Notes: generated by a model not told the origin, from the letters alone. A stretch of 64,000 bases of DNA from Nitratiruptor sp. (GCA_009659925.1 PUXW01000006.1:116767-180766), one strand, 5' to 3'. Positions 18,077 to 27,172 are shown, counted from the first letter of the stretch. Translations and numbers: made by a program.

Positions 18077-19310
18077 CGGCGCTAGCCAGATCCCACATAG
18101 GCAAGAAGATACCCAGGGCCAGCAGGAGAACCATTCCTGCGATGATGGCCAGCATAATGGGTTCGATGTAGGTGGAGAGGTTGTCCACGATGTAGTTGAA
18201 GCGCATCGTGTAGTACTCGGTGATCTTTTCCAACATGGCGTCGAGCTGGCCGCTGGTTTCGCCGGCTGCAAGCATCTGGAGGATCATACTCTCCAGGAGC
18301 CCAGTCTCTTTGAAGGCCTCTTGGATTGAAGAGCCCTTTTCCACCATCTGCTTGACAATGGAGAGCTTCTCCTTCAAATAGGCGTTGTCCATCATGTTCA
18401 CCGAGTTGTTCAAAGCGTCCACGACGGGGATTCCAGCCTTGATGAGTTCGGTAAAAACCAGCATGAAGCGGGAGAGCTGGGAGAGGTAGACGATATCCTT
18501 GAGGAGGTAGATCTTGAGCATGAAGCGATCCATCGCGTACTTGAACTCCTCGTTACTCTTGTAGAGGTAGCGGACGGTAAAGATGGTGATGAGGAGGGCC
18601 GCGATGAGGTAGGGGCCATAGGTGTTGAAAGCGTGTTCGAGCCAGAGAAGAATTTTGGTGGGGAGGGGGAGCTCGGCGTGGAGTTTGGCAAAGATCGCCT
18701 TGAACTTGGGGACGACGAAGCTGATGAGGATGACGAAGGCAATGGCCATGGCCCCAATGGTGATGAGGGGGTAGCGGAGGGCCTTTTTAAACTTGCGGAT
18801 GTTCTCGTCGATTTGCTCCAAAATATCGGCCAGGGCGAAGAGGGCCTTGGCCATATCCCCCGTGCGCTCCCCCAGCTCGATCATGGTGATGGTGAGAGCT
18901 CCCAACTCCCCTTTGTAGCGTTGGAGGGCCTTGGAGAAGCTGATTCCAGCGTTGATGTTTTCGGCCAACTCCTGGAGGATGTAGCTCAAGCGGGCGTTGC
19001 TGGTGGCTTTGGAGATCTCCAAGAGGGCTTCGTGGAGGGGGATGCCCGCGTTGGTCATGACAGCCAACTGGCGGATCGAAGCGATGAGGTCTTGCCGGTT
19101 GATAGAGCGTTTGCTCAGCTTCTCGATGAACTCGTTCTTGAGCTGTTTGATGGTCTCTTCCAGAGGGGGGGAGGTCTCCTCGATTTTGACCACTACCCCA
19201 CCACCGGCCTTGAGTTTGGCTTTGCGCAAGGCCTCCTTCTTGTCTTGGGATTGGATGAGGAGGGTGTTGCGCTTGCCCTTGTGGAGGACGATGACATTGA
19301 AGTACTTCAT
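18060..19310 (-). CDS. Type II secretion/MSHA pilus inner-membrane platform protein (GspF/MshG; CtsF-like)
   Basis: 416 residues with two repeated GspF domains (about 70-190 and 275-395), each followed by hydrophobic helices. The conserved LAVMTNAGIPLHEAL and FTELIKAGIPVVDAL mark the repeats, and MIELGERTGDMAKAL and MLAAGETSGQLDAML the paired loops. This polytopic protein couples the cytoplasmic ATPase to pseudopilus assembly. It is the last gene of a nine-gene operon, directly after the GspE/MshE ATPase, matching mshE-mshG in Vibrio and ctsE-ctsF in C. jejuni. Confidence 0.9.
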   Translation of the reverse strand: MKYFNVIVLHKGKRNTLLIQSQDKKEALRKAKLKAGGGVVVKIEETSPPLEETIKQLKNEFIEKLSKRSINRQDLIASIRQLAVMTNAGIPLHEALLEISKATSNARLSYILQELAENINAGISFSKALQRYKGELGALTITMIELGERTGDMAKALFALADILEQIDENIRKFKKALRYPLITIGAMAIAFVILISFVVPKFKAIFAKLHAELPLPTKILLWLEHAFNTYGPYLIAALLITIFTVRYLYKSNEEFKYAMDRFMLKIYLLKDIVYLSQLSRFMLVFTELIKAGIPVVDALNNSVNMMDNAYLKEKLSIVKQMVEKGSSIQEAFKETGLLESMILQMLAAGETSGQLDAMLEKITEYYTMRFNYIVDNLSTYIEPIMLAIIAGMVLLLALGIFLPMWDLASAVKGGR

Positions 19311-21053
19311 CTAGAGCCTCGTTACCCGTAGGACCTCTTCGATGGTGGTATTCCCTTCGATCGCCTTGTTGATCCCATCGATGAGCATCGATTGGAACCC
19401 TTTGGCCAGAGCCACCTCTTGGATCTTCTCCTTGGGCTCTTCCCGGGCGATCATCCGGGCAATCTCCTCGTCGACCCGCAAAACTTCGCTAATCATCTCT
19501 CGCCCCTTGTATCCGGAAAATTCACACTCTTTGCATCCAGCCCCCTTGAAGAAGCGGTAGTTTTGGGGGAGATAGGGCTTGATTTCCCGATAGAGGCCTG
19601 GATCGAGCTCCACCTCCTTGCGGCAGTGGGGGCAGATCTTGCGCACCAGCCGCTGGGCCTCGATGGCGATGAGGGCGCCGCTGACGAGATAGGGCTCAAT
19701 CCCCATGTCGATCATCCGGTTGATGGCACTTATGGCGTCGTTGGTGTGGAGGGTGGAGAGGACCAGGTGGCCCGTCAGGGCGGCTTGGACGGCGATACGC
19801 ATGGTCTCTTGGTCCCGAATCTCCCCGACCATGATGATATCTGGGTCTTGTCGCAAGATGGAGCGCAGGGCCGAGGCGAAGGTAAAGCCGATCTTGGGAT
19901 TGACCTGGGCCTGTTGGACCATGTTGATCTGGTACTCTACTGGGTCCTCGACGGTGATGATCTTCTTCTCCACACTTCGGAGCATGTTCAAAGCTCCATA
20001 GAGGGTCGTCGACTTCCCGCTTCCTGTAGGTCCCGTGACCAGGATGATCCCGTAGGGGGTCTTGAGGGCCTTGGTGAAGACCTCAAAGTTGTAGCGGCTC
20101 ATACCGGCTTGTTCCAGGGGGATGAGGGCCTTGGATTTGTCCAGGATCCGGATGACGATGGACTCTCCCGTGACGATGGGCAGGGTTGAGATACGAAAGT
20201 CGTACTCCTTTCCCATGATGGTCTCGGAGAACCGCCCATCTTGGGGTTTGCGCTTCTCGGCGATGTCCAGGTTGGCCAAGAGTTTGAGCCGGGAAGAGAG
20301 GGGCGGGTAGATATCCTTGTCGAAGATGAACTTCTCGGTGAGCATCCCATCGACCCTGGCCCGGACGATACAGTTGTTCTCGGTTGGTTCGATGTGGATG
20401 TCGCTGGAGCGGGAGAGGATGGCGGTCTTGAGGATGGTCTCGATCAGTTTTAAAATGGCGCTGGACTCTTCGATCCCATCCCGATCGGTCGCTCCGGATT
20501 GGAGGTCTTGGCGGATCTCGTTGATGAGCTCCTTGATGTTCTCGGTGACCTCCAGTTTGTTGAGGTAGTTGTCGATCTGTTGCCGATCGGCTAAGACGAT
20601 CTTGATTGGTTTGCGAGGGACGAAGCGCTGGAGGCTCTCTTGGGCTCGGATATCCAGGGGATCGGCGAGGGCGATCCAGATGTTAATATCGCTCTCTTTG
20701 AGGGGGAGGGCATGGAACTTCTTGAGCTGGGTGATGGGAAACTTGGAGGCCGCCTTGAGGTCAAAGTCGATGGAATCGAGATCGACGAAGCTAATCCGCA
20801 GGATGTGGGCGTAGTAGCGGAGGATCTCCTCTTTGATCTTGCCGCCGATCTCGTCGATATCCTCGATGGTGATCTTCCCCTCCCGAAGCAAGTTGGCGAC
20901 GAGGCGGATGAGATCTTCCCGCTTGACGAATCCCCGGTTGAGGAGGAAGTTGAGGATATTCTTTTGCTCCGTGAGTTTTTGAGCGATTTCGTTGCGGATC
21001 TGCTCGTCGAATTGGAAACTCTGGAGGATGTGGTGGACGAGTTTAGCCCCCAT
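19311..21053 (-). CDS. Type II secretion/MSHA assembly ATPase (GspE/MshE; CtsE-like)
   Basis: About 580 residues. The N-terminal region (to about 150) is a T2SSE_N/MshEN-type domain. The motor follows with Walker A GPTGSGKSTTLYGAL, aspartate box, Walker B IMVGEIRDQETMRIA and a tetracysteine zinc module (CPHC, then CKEC). It powers extension of the pseudopilus. The start is uncertain: ATG 21053 and ATG 21065 are 12 bases apart, both weakly served by the AAGGGGA just after the previous stop. A still earlier ATG at 21131 lies inside the upstream gene. In some MshE proteins the N-terminal domain binds c-di-GMP; whether this one does is not shown. Confidence 0.92.
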   Translation of the reverse strand: MGAKLVHHILQSFQFDEQIRNEIAQKLTEQKNILNFLLNRGFVKREDLIRLVANLLREGKITIEDIDEIGGKIKEEILRYYAHILRISFVDLDSIDFDLKAASKFPITQLKKFHALPLKESDINIWIALADPLDIRAQESLQRFVPRKPIKIVLADRQQIDNYLNKLEVTENIKELINEIRQDLQSGATDRDGIEESSAILKLIETILKTAILSRSSDIHIEPTENNCIVRARVDGMLTEKFIFDKDIYPPLSSRLKLLANLDIAEKRKPQDGRFSETIMGKEYDFRISTLPIVTGESIVIRILDKSKALIPLEQAGMSRYNFEVFTKALKTPYGIILVTGPTGSGKSTTLYGALNMLRSVEKKIITVEDPVEYQINMVQQAQVNPKIGFTFASALRSILRQDPDIIMVGEIRDQETMRIAVQAALTGHLVLSTLHTNDAISAINRMIDMGIEPYLVSGALIAIEAQRLVRKICPHCRKEVELDPGLYREIKPYLPQNYRFFKGAGCKECEFSGYKGREMISEVLRVDEEIARMIAREEPKEKIQEVALAKGFQSMLIDGINKAIEGNTTIEEVLRVTRL

Positions 21054-21070
21054 GGGCGCCCCCATTCCCC

Positions 21071-21607
21071 TTAGCGGTACTTGTGGACCAACCGCTTCCC
21101 GTCTGGTCGCGTCTCTTCGATGATGACCCATGGCCGATTATTGATCTGTTTGACATAGAGCTTGTACTCTCCCTCGCTATCTTTTAAGATGTAGCTATTA
21201 TCGTGCTTTTCGTACCTTTTTTTAAAGTAGAGGTTGAAGACGCGAGAGAGGACATAGTCGGTGTTGGGGACATTGAGCCCCTCAAACTCGATCCCATCCA
21301 CCAGAGCTGAGACGAGGATATTCTTCTGGGCGAGGATCAGGGAGAGGTAGGCCCTATTTTGCCGGGATTGTTGGGTTTTGCCTAGGAAGAGAAGGGGGAC
21401 GGCGAGGCGGTTGAGCTTGTCGCTGTAGAGACAGGAAAAGGCGTACATGCTCACCAGATCCTCGTTGTGGCGAAAGCGGTTGAAGATCTTGACCCCTTGC
21501 ATACAGACGTCGTAGTAGTTTTGCTCCTTGTACATACGGATGAGCTCGTTGATCGTGATGGCGAAACTCCCTTGGACCAAGAGAGCCACAAGTAGGATGG
21601 ATCTCAT
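21071..21607 (-). CDS. Secreted protein of unknown function in the MSHA/cts-like operon
   Basis: 178 residues, unrecognised. A signal peptide (about 1-16, ending GSFA) is followed by a helical, TPR-like region with two isolated cysteines (about 35 and 59), then a basic aromatic C-terminal half ending in VKQINNRPWVIIEETRPDGKR. It overlaps the upstream TPR gene by 4 bases and ends 5 bases before the upper GspE start, so it is part of the operon. It has no counterpart in the canonical mshI-to-mshG order and sits between the mshN and mshE equivalents. Likely periplasmic; a structural or regulatory role in the apparatus is inference only. Confidence 0.75.
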   Translation of the reverse strand: MRSILLVALLVQGSFAITINELIRMYKEQNYYDVCMQGVKIFNRFRHNEDLVSMYAFSCLYSDKLNRLAVPLLFLGKTQQSRQNRAYLSLILAQKNILVSALVDGIEFEGLNVPNTDYVLSRVFNLYFKKRYEKHDNSYILKDSEGEYKLYVKQINNRPWVIIEETRPDGKRLVHKYR

Positions 21608-22248
21608 CGAAACTCCCCTTTCATGATTTGATCCAAGAGTTCATAGGCGGCAGCCGATTTGCGCTTTTTCATGTAAAGCCGCAAGACGGTGATGGCCCGA
21701 TCCCGCTCGCCCTTCTTGGCCAAAGCTTTGGCGAAAAGGAGCCAACTCTCCTCGCTTTCTGGATCGATCTCGTTGGCCTTGAGAGCCCAATTGGCCGCTT
21801 GGGGGTAGTCTCCTGCCTTGTAGTAGTAGTTGGCTAGGAGGAGGGCCGTGGAGAGTTTGGGGTGGGTTTGAAAGCTGGCTTTGAGGGTTTGGGGATCGAT
21901 GGTGTGCTCCTGGATCACGACGAGCCCTTTGGATTGTTGGGGTTGGGCCTTGGGTTGCGGTGGAGGAGTTGGCTCTTTGGCTTTGGCTTTTGAGGGGCGG
22001 GGTGGTGGGGCGATAGGGCGCAAATTGGCCTCGAAGGCTTTGGAGGGTAAGAGGATGTTGGCCACCTCCTGGGCTGGAGCCTGGGAGGTGGTTGGGGCCT
22101 CCTTGGCTCCTTGCTCTGGAGCCATCTTCCAGTAGTACCCTCCGCCCACGATTCCTCCCGCTCCCAAGAGGATGAAAAGAAGTCTACGTAGAAGGCGGCG
22201 ACGCCGATACCGCTTCCAGCGGTGATAGAGCTTTTCGTACTCGTTCAT
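21604..22248 (-). CDS. TPR-containing bitopic membrane protein (MshN-like)
   Basis: 214 residues: a very basic cytoplasmic start (KRYRRRRLLRRL), one transmembrane helix (about 24-40), a proline/lysine/alanine-rich linker (about 45-107) long enough to span periplasm, and a C-terminal TPR pair (about 125-205). This layout, and the position between the AAA ATPase and the GspE-type ATPase, match MshN of the MSHA locus and the TPR-type component of cts systems. It overlaps both neighbours by 4 bases. It may stabilise the secretin or bind peptidoglycan; that is inference. Confidence 0.75.
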   Translation of the reverse strand: MNEYEKLYHRWKRYRRRRLLRRLLFILLGAGGIVGGGYYWKMAPEQGAKEAPTTSQAPAQEVANILLPSKAFEANLRPIAPPPRPSKAKAKEPTPPPQPKAQPQQSKGLVVIQEHTIDPQTLKASFQTHPKLSTALLLANYYYKAGDYPQAANWALKANEIDPESEESWLLFAKALAKKGERDRAITVLRLYMKKRKSAAAYELLDQIMKGEFR

Positions 22249-23027
22249 CGGATATATCCCAGATGCAAAGCGGTCATCTCCAAGAATTTCTGTTCGATCC
22301 GGTTCCGCCCGATCAGGGAGGGGTGGTGTTCGTCGAAGTAGTGCATGATGTCGAAGAGGGTAAAGAGGAAGCGATTGGTTCCACGGAAGTTCCCTTTGGT
22401 GTAGCGGTAGATGTAGCTGATCTCCTTCATGGTGAAGGCCTTGGCTAGGTCGAGGAGCTGCCCGTTGATCAGTTTCTTTTGGACATAGATGAGGAGCTCT
22501 CCCTTCTTTGGAGGAAGGAGGTGGATCCGGTCGAAGATACGGGTTTGGAAGTGGGGTTTAGCCAGGAGATCGTGGTCACTTTGCTCGTGCATCGAGAGGA
22601 TGAAGCGAAACTTTTGGGTGTCGGCGAGGATCCGAAGGAACTCTAGGAAGAGGTGGTCGTAGAGTTGGGCCTCATCGAGAATGATGGTGCGCACTGGATA
22701 GTCTTGCTCCCGGATACGCTCGTGCAAATAGGGGCTTGGCCCGCCAAAAAGGAGCTTGGAGAGGGTATCTTTGAAGGCCTCCAAGGAGAAGAAGGGTTTG
22801 AAGAAGGGGATGAGCATCGGATCTTCAATTTCGTAGGCGAAACGCTGCAAGAGGATGGTCTTGCCAAGACCCGGTTCACTCTGGAGGATGATCAGTTTAA
22901 AGGGCTTGTCGTAGTGGTGTTTGAGCTTTTCCAGGTGGACGAGGCTGGAGTCGATCTTAATGAAGTCCTGGGCCCTGGGAGCGTCGACGAAGAGATCCCG
23001 GGCCTGGAGGTAGTAGGGTTTACTCAT
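22245..23027 (-). CDS. AAA ATPase of the MSHA/cts type (MshM/CtsP-like, ExeA family)
   Basis: 260 residues. Walker A SEPGLGKTILLQRF near 49-62, Walker B TIILDEAQLYD near 114-124, sensor-like SMHEQSDHD, and a C-terminal helical lid with YTKGNFRGTNRFLFTLFD. This AAA class also contains ExeA of type II secretion and MshM. In C. jejuni the homologous CtsP is needed for natural transformation. The start overlaps the secretin stop by 8 bases. No membrane segment, so it is probably cytosolic and peripherally bound. Confidence 0.8.
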   Translation of the reverse strand: MSKPYYLQARDLFVDAPRAQDFIKIDSSLVHLEKLKHHYDKPFKLIILQSEPGLGKTILLQRFAYEIEDPMLIPFFKPFFSLEAFKDTLSKLLFGGPSPYLHERIREQDYPVRTIILDEAQLYDHLFLEFLRILADTQKFRFILSMHEQSDHDLLAKPHFQTRIFDRIHLLPPKKGELLIYVQKKLINGQLLDLAKAFTMKEISYIYRYTKGNFRGTNRFLFTLFDIMHYFDEHHPSLIGRNRIEQKFLEMTALHLGYIR

Positions 23028-24507
23028 AGCGGCCTAGCTGTTTGAATCCAAGATCCTTGAGGCTGAAATTTCCCATCATACTCTCCCGGACGATCTTGGG
23101 ACGAATGACGAAGATGAGCTCGAAGCGCTGGGTATTCTTCCGCTTGCTCTTGAAGAGGTTGCCAAAGAGGGGGATATCCTTGAGGAGGGGGACCCCGTTG
23201 ATCATGAAGTTGCGGGTATTGGAGATGAGTCCTCCCAGGATGAGGGTTGCTCCATCCTTGACCTTGACCACGGTGGAGATCTTCTTCTCTTTGGTATCGG
23301 GAGCGATCTCCCGGAAATTACTCCCGTTCATCATCCGGTCGGCCTCCTCTGGATTGCGGAGCTCGGAGATGGAGGGGTTGATCCGGAGGATGATGTGGTC
23401 ATCCTTGGTAATCTCGGGGGTGATGTTGAGCAAGATCCCCACAAAGATGGAGGAGGGGGTGTAGGACTTTTGCCCCAAGCCGTTGCTGTTGGCGGTGATG
23501 GTAATAGAGGTTGGGACATTGTAGTTGAGGGTGTCCCCAATGGTGATGATAGCCGGTTGGTTGTTGAGGGTGAGGATCTTGGGGTTGGAGAGGGTGACCA
23601 CCTTCCCGTTTTGCTGGAGGAAGTCGATGAGGCCCGAGAGGTTGAAGGCGGCGTTGATGATGGTGGTTGCCGTAGAGGCGTGGGCCAGGTTCTTGAAGTT
23701 GGTCCCCACCCCTACATCGGTATACTGGGCGATGGGGTTGGTGGGGACTAAATTCCCGCTGGCGTCGGTCATCCCGTTGAGGGTCAGGTTGAAACGGCTC
23801 CAGTCGATTCCGGCCGTATGGCGCTCGTTGAGGAAGACGGCCAGAATTGAGACGTCGATGAGGACCTCCTTGTGGAGGCGCTCCTCGATCATTGCGATGT
23901 AGCGCTCCACCCGTTCTACCTGCTCCTTGGTAGCGGTGATGGTGATGAGGCCCGCCTTCTTGTTGATAATGGGCTTGGGAGCCTTGTAGCTATCCTCGGG
24001 ACGGTTTAGGATGCTATAGATCTCGTTTTGGAGATTGTTCCAGAAGTCAAACTCCTCCTGGGAGTGGATCACATTGACATCTCGACTCTCCTTGGTGGTC
24101 TGGCCCCCTTGGGTCGAAACTGCCCCAATATCCACGGAAGCGTCGGTCTTCGCCTCTCCTTTGCGCTTGGAGATGATGTAGTCGATGTGGAAGGTGCGGG
24201 TGATGAGGTAGCTGATTTTTAAGACATTGTTCTCGATGGTGTAGGAGAGGTCGTTTTCTTCCAGGATGAGGTGGAGCAGCTCGTTGAGGGTGACCTTCTC
24301 CAAGGTAATACGCCCCAGACGCTGGTTCAGCCGTTTCTGGGCTAGTTTGTCCTTGATCAAGACGGTGAAGTGGCACTCCTGGGCGATATTGTCGATGAAC
24401 TCCTTGATCTTGACCCCTGGAGCACTCTTGATGGTAAAGAGTTGAGTATGGCAGTCCTTGGCAAAAAGGGCCAGGACCATGAGGAGGGAAAGGAGGAGGT
24501 ATCTCAT
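23020..24507 (-). CDS. Outer-membrane secretin (MshL/CtsD-like)
   Basis: 495 residues with a signal peptide (1-16, ending LFAKDC). N-terminal STN/N0-like and N1 domains occupy about 25-200. The secretin core runs from about 225 to 480, with VLIDVSILAVFLNERHTAGIDW, the asparagine-rich lip AAFNLSGLIDFLQQNGKVVTLSNPK, and the VPLLKDIPLFGNLFK signature near the C-terminus. It forms the outer-membrane channel of type II/IV-pilus-like machines. Position and size match mshL and ctsD. It could pass a pilus or admit DNA. Confidence 0.93.
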   Translation of the reverse strand: MRYLLLSLLMVLALFAKDCHTQLFTIKSAPGVKIKEFIDNIAQECHFTVLIKDKLAQKRLNQRLGRITLEKVTLNELLHLILEENDLSYTIENNVLKISYLITRTFHIDYIISKRKGEAKTDASVDIGAVSTQGGQTTKESRDVNVIHSQEEFDFWNNLQNEIYSILNRPEDSYKAPKPIINKKAGLITITATKEQVERVERYIAMIEERLHKEVLIDVSILAVFLNERHTAGIDWSRFNLTLNGMTDASGNLVPTNPIAQYTDVGVGTNFKNLAHASTATTIINAAFNLSGLIDFLQQNGKVVTLSNPKILTLNNQPAIITIGDTLNYNVPTSITITANSNGLGQKSYTPSSIFVGILLNITPEITKDDHIILRINPSISELRNPEEADRMMNGSNFREIAPDTKEKKISTVVKVKDGATLILGGLISNTRNFMINGVPLLKDIPLFGNLFKSKRKNTQRFELIFVIRPKIVRESMMGNFSLKDLGFKQLGRYE

Positions 24508-24932
24508 TGGGTACTCCGCGTCTGAATCTTGATGATCTTCAACTTAGGATTGCGTTTATGCCAAAGGAAGAGTTTGAGCTGACGCCCCCCATTGCGCAGT
24601 AGGACATAGCTATCCCGAATGGCCACAAGGCGATAGGGGCCAACCTGGGCCCCGAGCCGATACCACCTGCCGTTGATCTTGGCCCGCTTTCCAAAGATTG
24701 ACTGGAGTCGGTAGACCACCTTGGGCCGCTTCTTGTCCCCCTGCTTTTTCTGGATAATCTTCGTGAGCTCCTCTTGGCCGATGAATGGATCCTTGAGGGC
24801 GGCGATTTGCTCTGGTGTGAGGCCTTGGCGTGGGATCTTGATCTTCTCGATGAGTTCGTCGATCTCGGGATAGCGTCCCATGCCAAAGAGGAGGGGGGCC
24901 CACAACAAGAGGACTACAAGTTTATTCCCCAT
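24504..24932 (-). CDS. Small periplasmic protein in MshK/CtsR position
   Basis: 142 residues with a signal peptide (about 1-17). The C-terminal part carries a single compact domain with KINGRWYRLGAQVGPYRLVAIRDSYVLLRN, the pattern of PilP/GspC homology-region proteins that connect the inner-membrane complex to the secretin. It is translationally coupled to the secretin (4-base overlap) and overlaps the PilO-like gene by 19 bases. MshK in Vibrio and CtsR in C. jejuni occupy this place. Assignment rests on position and fold pattern rather than clear sequence identity. Confidence 0.65.
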   Translation of the reverse strand: MGNKLVVLLLWAPLLFGMGRYPEIDELIEKIKIPRQGLTPEQIAALKDPFIGQEELTKIIQKKQGDKKRPKVVYRLQSIFGKRAKINGRWYRLGAQVGPYRLVAIRDSYVLLRNGGRQLKLFLWHKRNPKLKIIKIQTRSTQ

Positions 24933-25546
24933 ACCGAAACCTTAAAGGTGAGATTGGTGGGTTGTGCCCCCTCCATCTGGAGGGAGTAGACATCGACCAC
25001 GAGGTCGCTCTGCTCGATATCATTGAGATAGGCGATGAGATCTTTGAAGGCCCCCTTGCATCCAATTTCGACCTCTAGGACATGGCCGAAGTTCTCACTC
25101 ACATCGAGGAAGGTATTCTCGATGTAATCGATTTGAACCTTGTACTCTGCCGCTTTGTGGGTGAGGGAGTTGAGGAACTGGGCCCACTTCTGCTTGTTGT
25201 ACAAGAGATAGGAGAGCTCCTGGATACGCTCTTCGAGGTAGCGCTTCTTGTCTACGAGCGCCTGGTAACGCCTCTTTTGCTCTTGGATCTGGCGATTGTA
25301 GAACTTGATGTAATATTCGGGATCACCTTTGACTGTCATGATCCGCAGGTAGTTCTTGTCCTCTTCCAACTTTTTGCGGATCTGATCCCGTTTGCGCTTC
25401 TCGGTATTCATAAAGCGCTTGGAGATGGGGAGGAGATATTCGTAAGCTAAGAAGGCGATGAGGATGGCCAGGGTGACATAGATGAGCTGGCGCTCGCTTC
25501 GGGTCCGCTTTTGAAGGAACTGGTCGATCTGTTGGCTCAGACTCAT
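24914..25546 (-). CDS. PilO/MshJ-like inner-membrane alignment protein
   Basis: 210 residues: short cytoplasmic start, one transmembrane helix (about 24-42), a long charged coiled coil (about 47-125) and a C-terminal alpha/beta domain typical of PilO/GspM. Such proteins pair with PilN-type partners to form the periplasmic bridge between the cytoplasmic ATPase platform and the secretin. It overlaps the upstream PilM/N-like gene by 4 bases. Confidence 0.75.
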   Translation of the reverse strand: MSLSQQIDQFLQKRTRSERQLIYVTLAILIAFLAYEYLLPISKRFMNTEKRKRDQIRKKLEEDKNYLRIMTVKGDPEYYIKFYNRQIQEQKRRYQALVDKKRYLEERIQELSYLLYNKQKWAQFLNSLTHKAAEYKVQIDYIENTFLDVSENFGHVLEVEIGCKGAFKDLIAYLNDIEQSDLVVDVYSLQMEGAQPTNLTFKVSVWGINL

Positions 25547-27066
25547 TTGACCTCTACCTCGATTCGGCTAAAGTAGACGCTGCCATTGGCCTCACTCTTG
25601 TTGATCTCCTTGGTCACTACATCGAATCGATCAGATTTATTATCGGCGATGTGCTTAATGAATTTAGTGATGGCCTTGTCATCTGGGGCGGTGACGTTGA
25701 AATCGATGATGGAGTTGTTGTTTTCGATGGAGGTGACGAGGATCTTGTGTTGGACCAGATCCTGGGAGAGTTCGGCGATGGTGGCTCCCTTCATGACGTA
25801 GTTTACCTTCTTATCGTAGATGGCGTTGAGGATATTCTGGCTACGCTGGAGCTCCTGCTCCTTTTGGGCTACCTGCTCCTTGATTTGGGCCAATTCGCTC
25901 TTGAGCTGGTTGACTCTGGTCTCCAGGCTGACCCGTTTGGCGTGGACCGATGGGTATTCGGCCCGGAGTAAGGCTGCCTCGTAGCGATACTTGTAGCCGA
26001 GGAAGAAGTTGTAGGCGGGATAGGCGATCCCTACGAGGATACTGGCGGCAATAGCTAAAAGCAGTTGGCCTGAGGGGCGCTGGAAGAGGGGGGCTGGGCG
26101 GGGGAAGAGGGTGAAGTTAGGATAGTCGATGTACTTCTCGTTGATATCTTGGGCGGTGAGGGCCATGAGGAAGTGGAAGTCCTCGACGGAGCGCTCATTG
26201 GTCTGGATTCCGTAGTCGAAGCTGAAATCGTAGACCTTGGCGGTGAGGTAGGTCTGGCAATACTCTTCGATCCCGTGGATGAAACCGATCTCACTGCTGA
26301 TGAAGACGTTGTCGATGATCTCGATGTTATTGGCCCGTTTGGCATAGATGAGGATATCGCTGATGTGAACGAAGAGCTCCCCGAAGATCTTCATATAGCC
26401 GTTGAGCTTCTTCAAATCACTAACTTTAAGCCCCTCTTTGGCCAGATCCTCCATCACCTCATCTACACTCACATGTTGGCCAATCTCCGCCGAAAGCTGT
26501 TCGGCGATGTCACTGAACGAGTATTTGAGGGATTTGACATAGAGCAGATCCCCATGGTTGTAGATGGCCAGAAAGGCGTCGTTGCGCTGGAAGTAGATGA
26601 AGAGATCGACATTGCGGTTGTCGAGGATGTCGTTGGTGTAGAGGGTTTTGAAGAGGAGGGGGGCTGGGAGGATGTGGTCGATGTAGGGAATCGATTTGCG
26701 AATCGGTTTGAAGGTCTCCTCGATGATGGAGCGCTCAGTCACGAAGACGTGGAAGTGGCGGTGGCGGTCGTTGGATGGGGGGAAGTATTCGGAGTATTCG
26801 ATCTTGTACTCCACCGTCTGGTCTAGATCGAGCTCCTCGTAAACCGTGAGTTCAATGGCATCCTTGAGATCTTCTTGGGGGATGTTCTTACTGATTTGAA
26901 CCTGGGTGAAGATGAAGTCCTGGGAGCTGAGGTAGGAGATGTAGAAGTACTTCTTGACAAATTTGGGCTGGAAGGCTTTCAGGAGCCGCTTCCCCTTGTC
27001 GAAGAGAAAAAAGGTCTGGGCGTAGGGGTTGATGGAAACATAGAAATTGGGTTTTTCTCGCTTCAT
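25543..27066 (-). CDS. PilM-PilN fusion-like (MshI-type) assembly protein
   Basis: 507 residues. The first ~330 have the layout of a PilM/actin-like cytoplasmic domain (conserved QEDLKDAIELTVYEELDLD near 64-82). A single transmembrane helix (about 347-367) follows, then a coiled coil (about 385-425) and a C-terminal PilN-like domain. Thus one chain carries what type IVa pili split between PilM and PilN, as in MshI and GspL. It is the first gene of the operon, with a TACAAT box 28 bases upstream. The ATP-binding motifs of true PilM are not obvious, so it may not bind nucleotide. Confidence 0.7.
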   Translation of the reverse strand: MKREKPNFYVSINPYAQTFFLFDKGKRLLKAFQPKFVKKYFYISYLSSQDFIFTQVQISKNIPQEDLKDAIELTVYEELDLDQTVEYKIEYSEYFPPSNDRHRHFHVFVTERSIIEETFKPIRKSIPYIDHILPAPLLFKTLYTNDILDNRNVDLFIYFQRNDAFLAIYNHGDLLYVKSLKYSFSDIAEQLSAEIGQHVSVDEVMEDLAKEGLKVSDLKKLNGYMKIFGELFVHISDILIYAKRANNIEIIDNVFISSEIGFIHGIEEYCQTYLTAKVYDFSFDYGIQTNERSVEDFHFLMALTAQDINEKYIDYPNFTLFPRPAPLFQRPSGQLLLAIAASILVGIAYPAYNFFLGYKYRYEAALLRAEYPSVHAKRVSLETRVNQLKSELAQIKEQVAQKEQELQRSQNILNAIYDKKVNYVMKGATIAELSQDLVQHKILVTSIENNNSIIDFNVTAPDDKAITKFIKHIADNKSDRFDVVTKEINKSEANGSVYFSRIEVEVK

Positions 27067-27093
27067 GAGACTCCACTCGCGCTGTTTTGGCCA

Positions 27094-27099
27094 ATTGTA
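27094..27099 (-). promoter_or_regulatory. -10 box of the MSHA/cts-like operon
   Basis: The complement reads TTACAATTGG, upstream of the first assembly gene in the 106-base gap between it and era. No -35 match. Since the next eight genes overlap or nearly touch, this is the likely single promoter of the operon. Confidence 0.5.
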
Positions 27100-27172
27100 A
27101 CAGAAGATAGTTGATTTTTGCCTAAAAATTCCAATTTATGGTAGTTGGTGGGGTTTGGGAGGGTAAAAGGGG

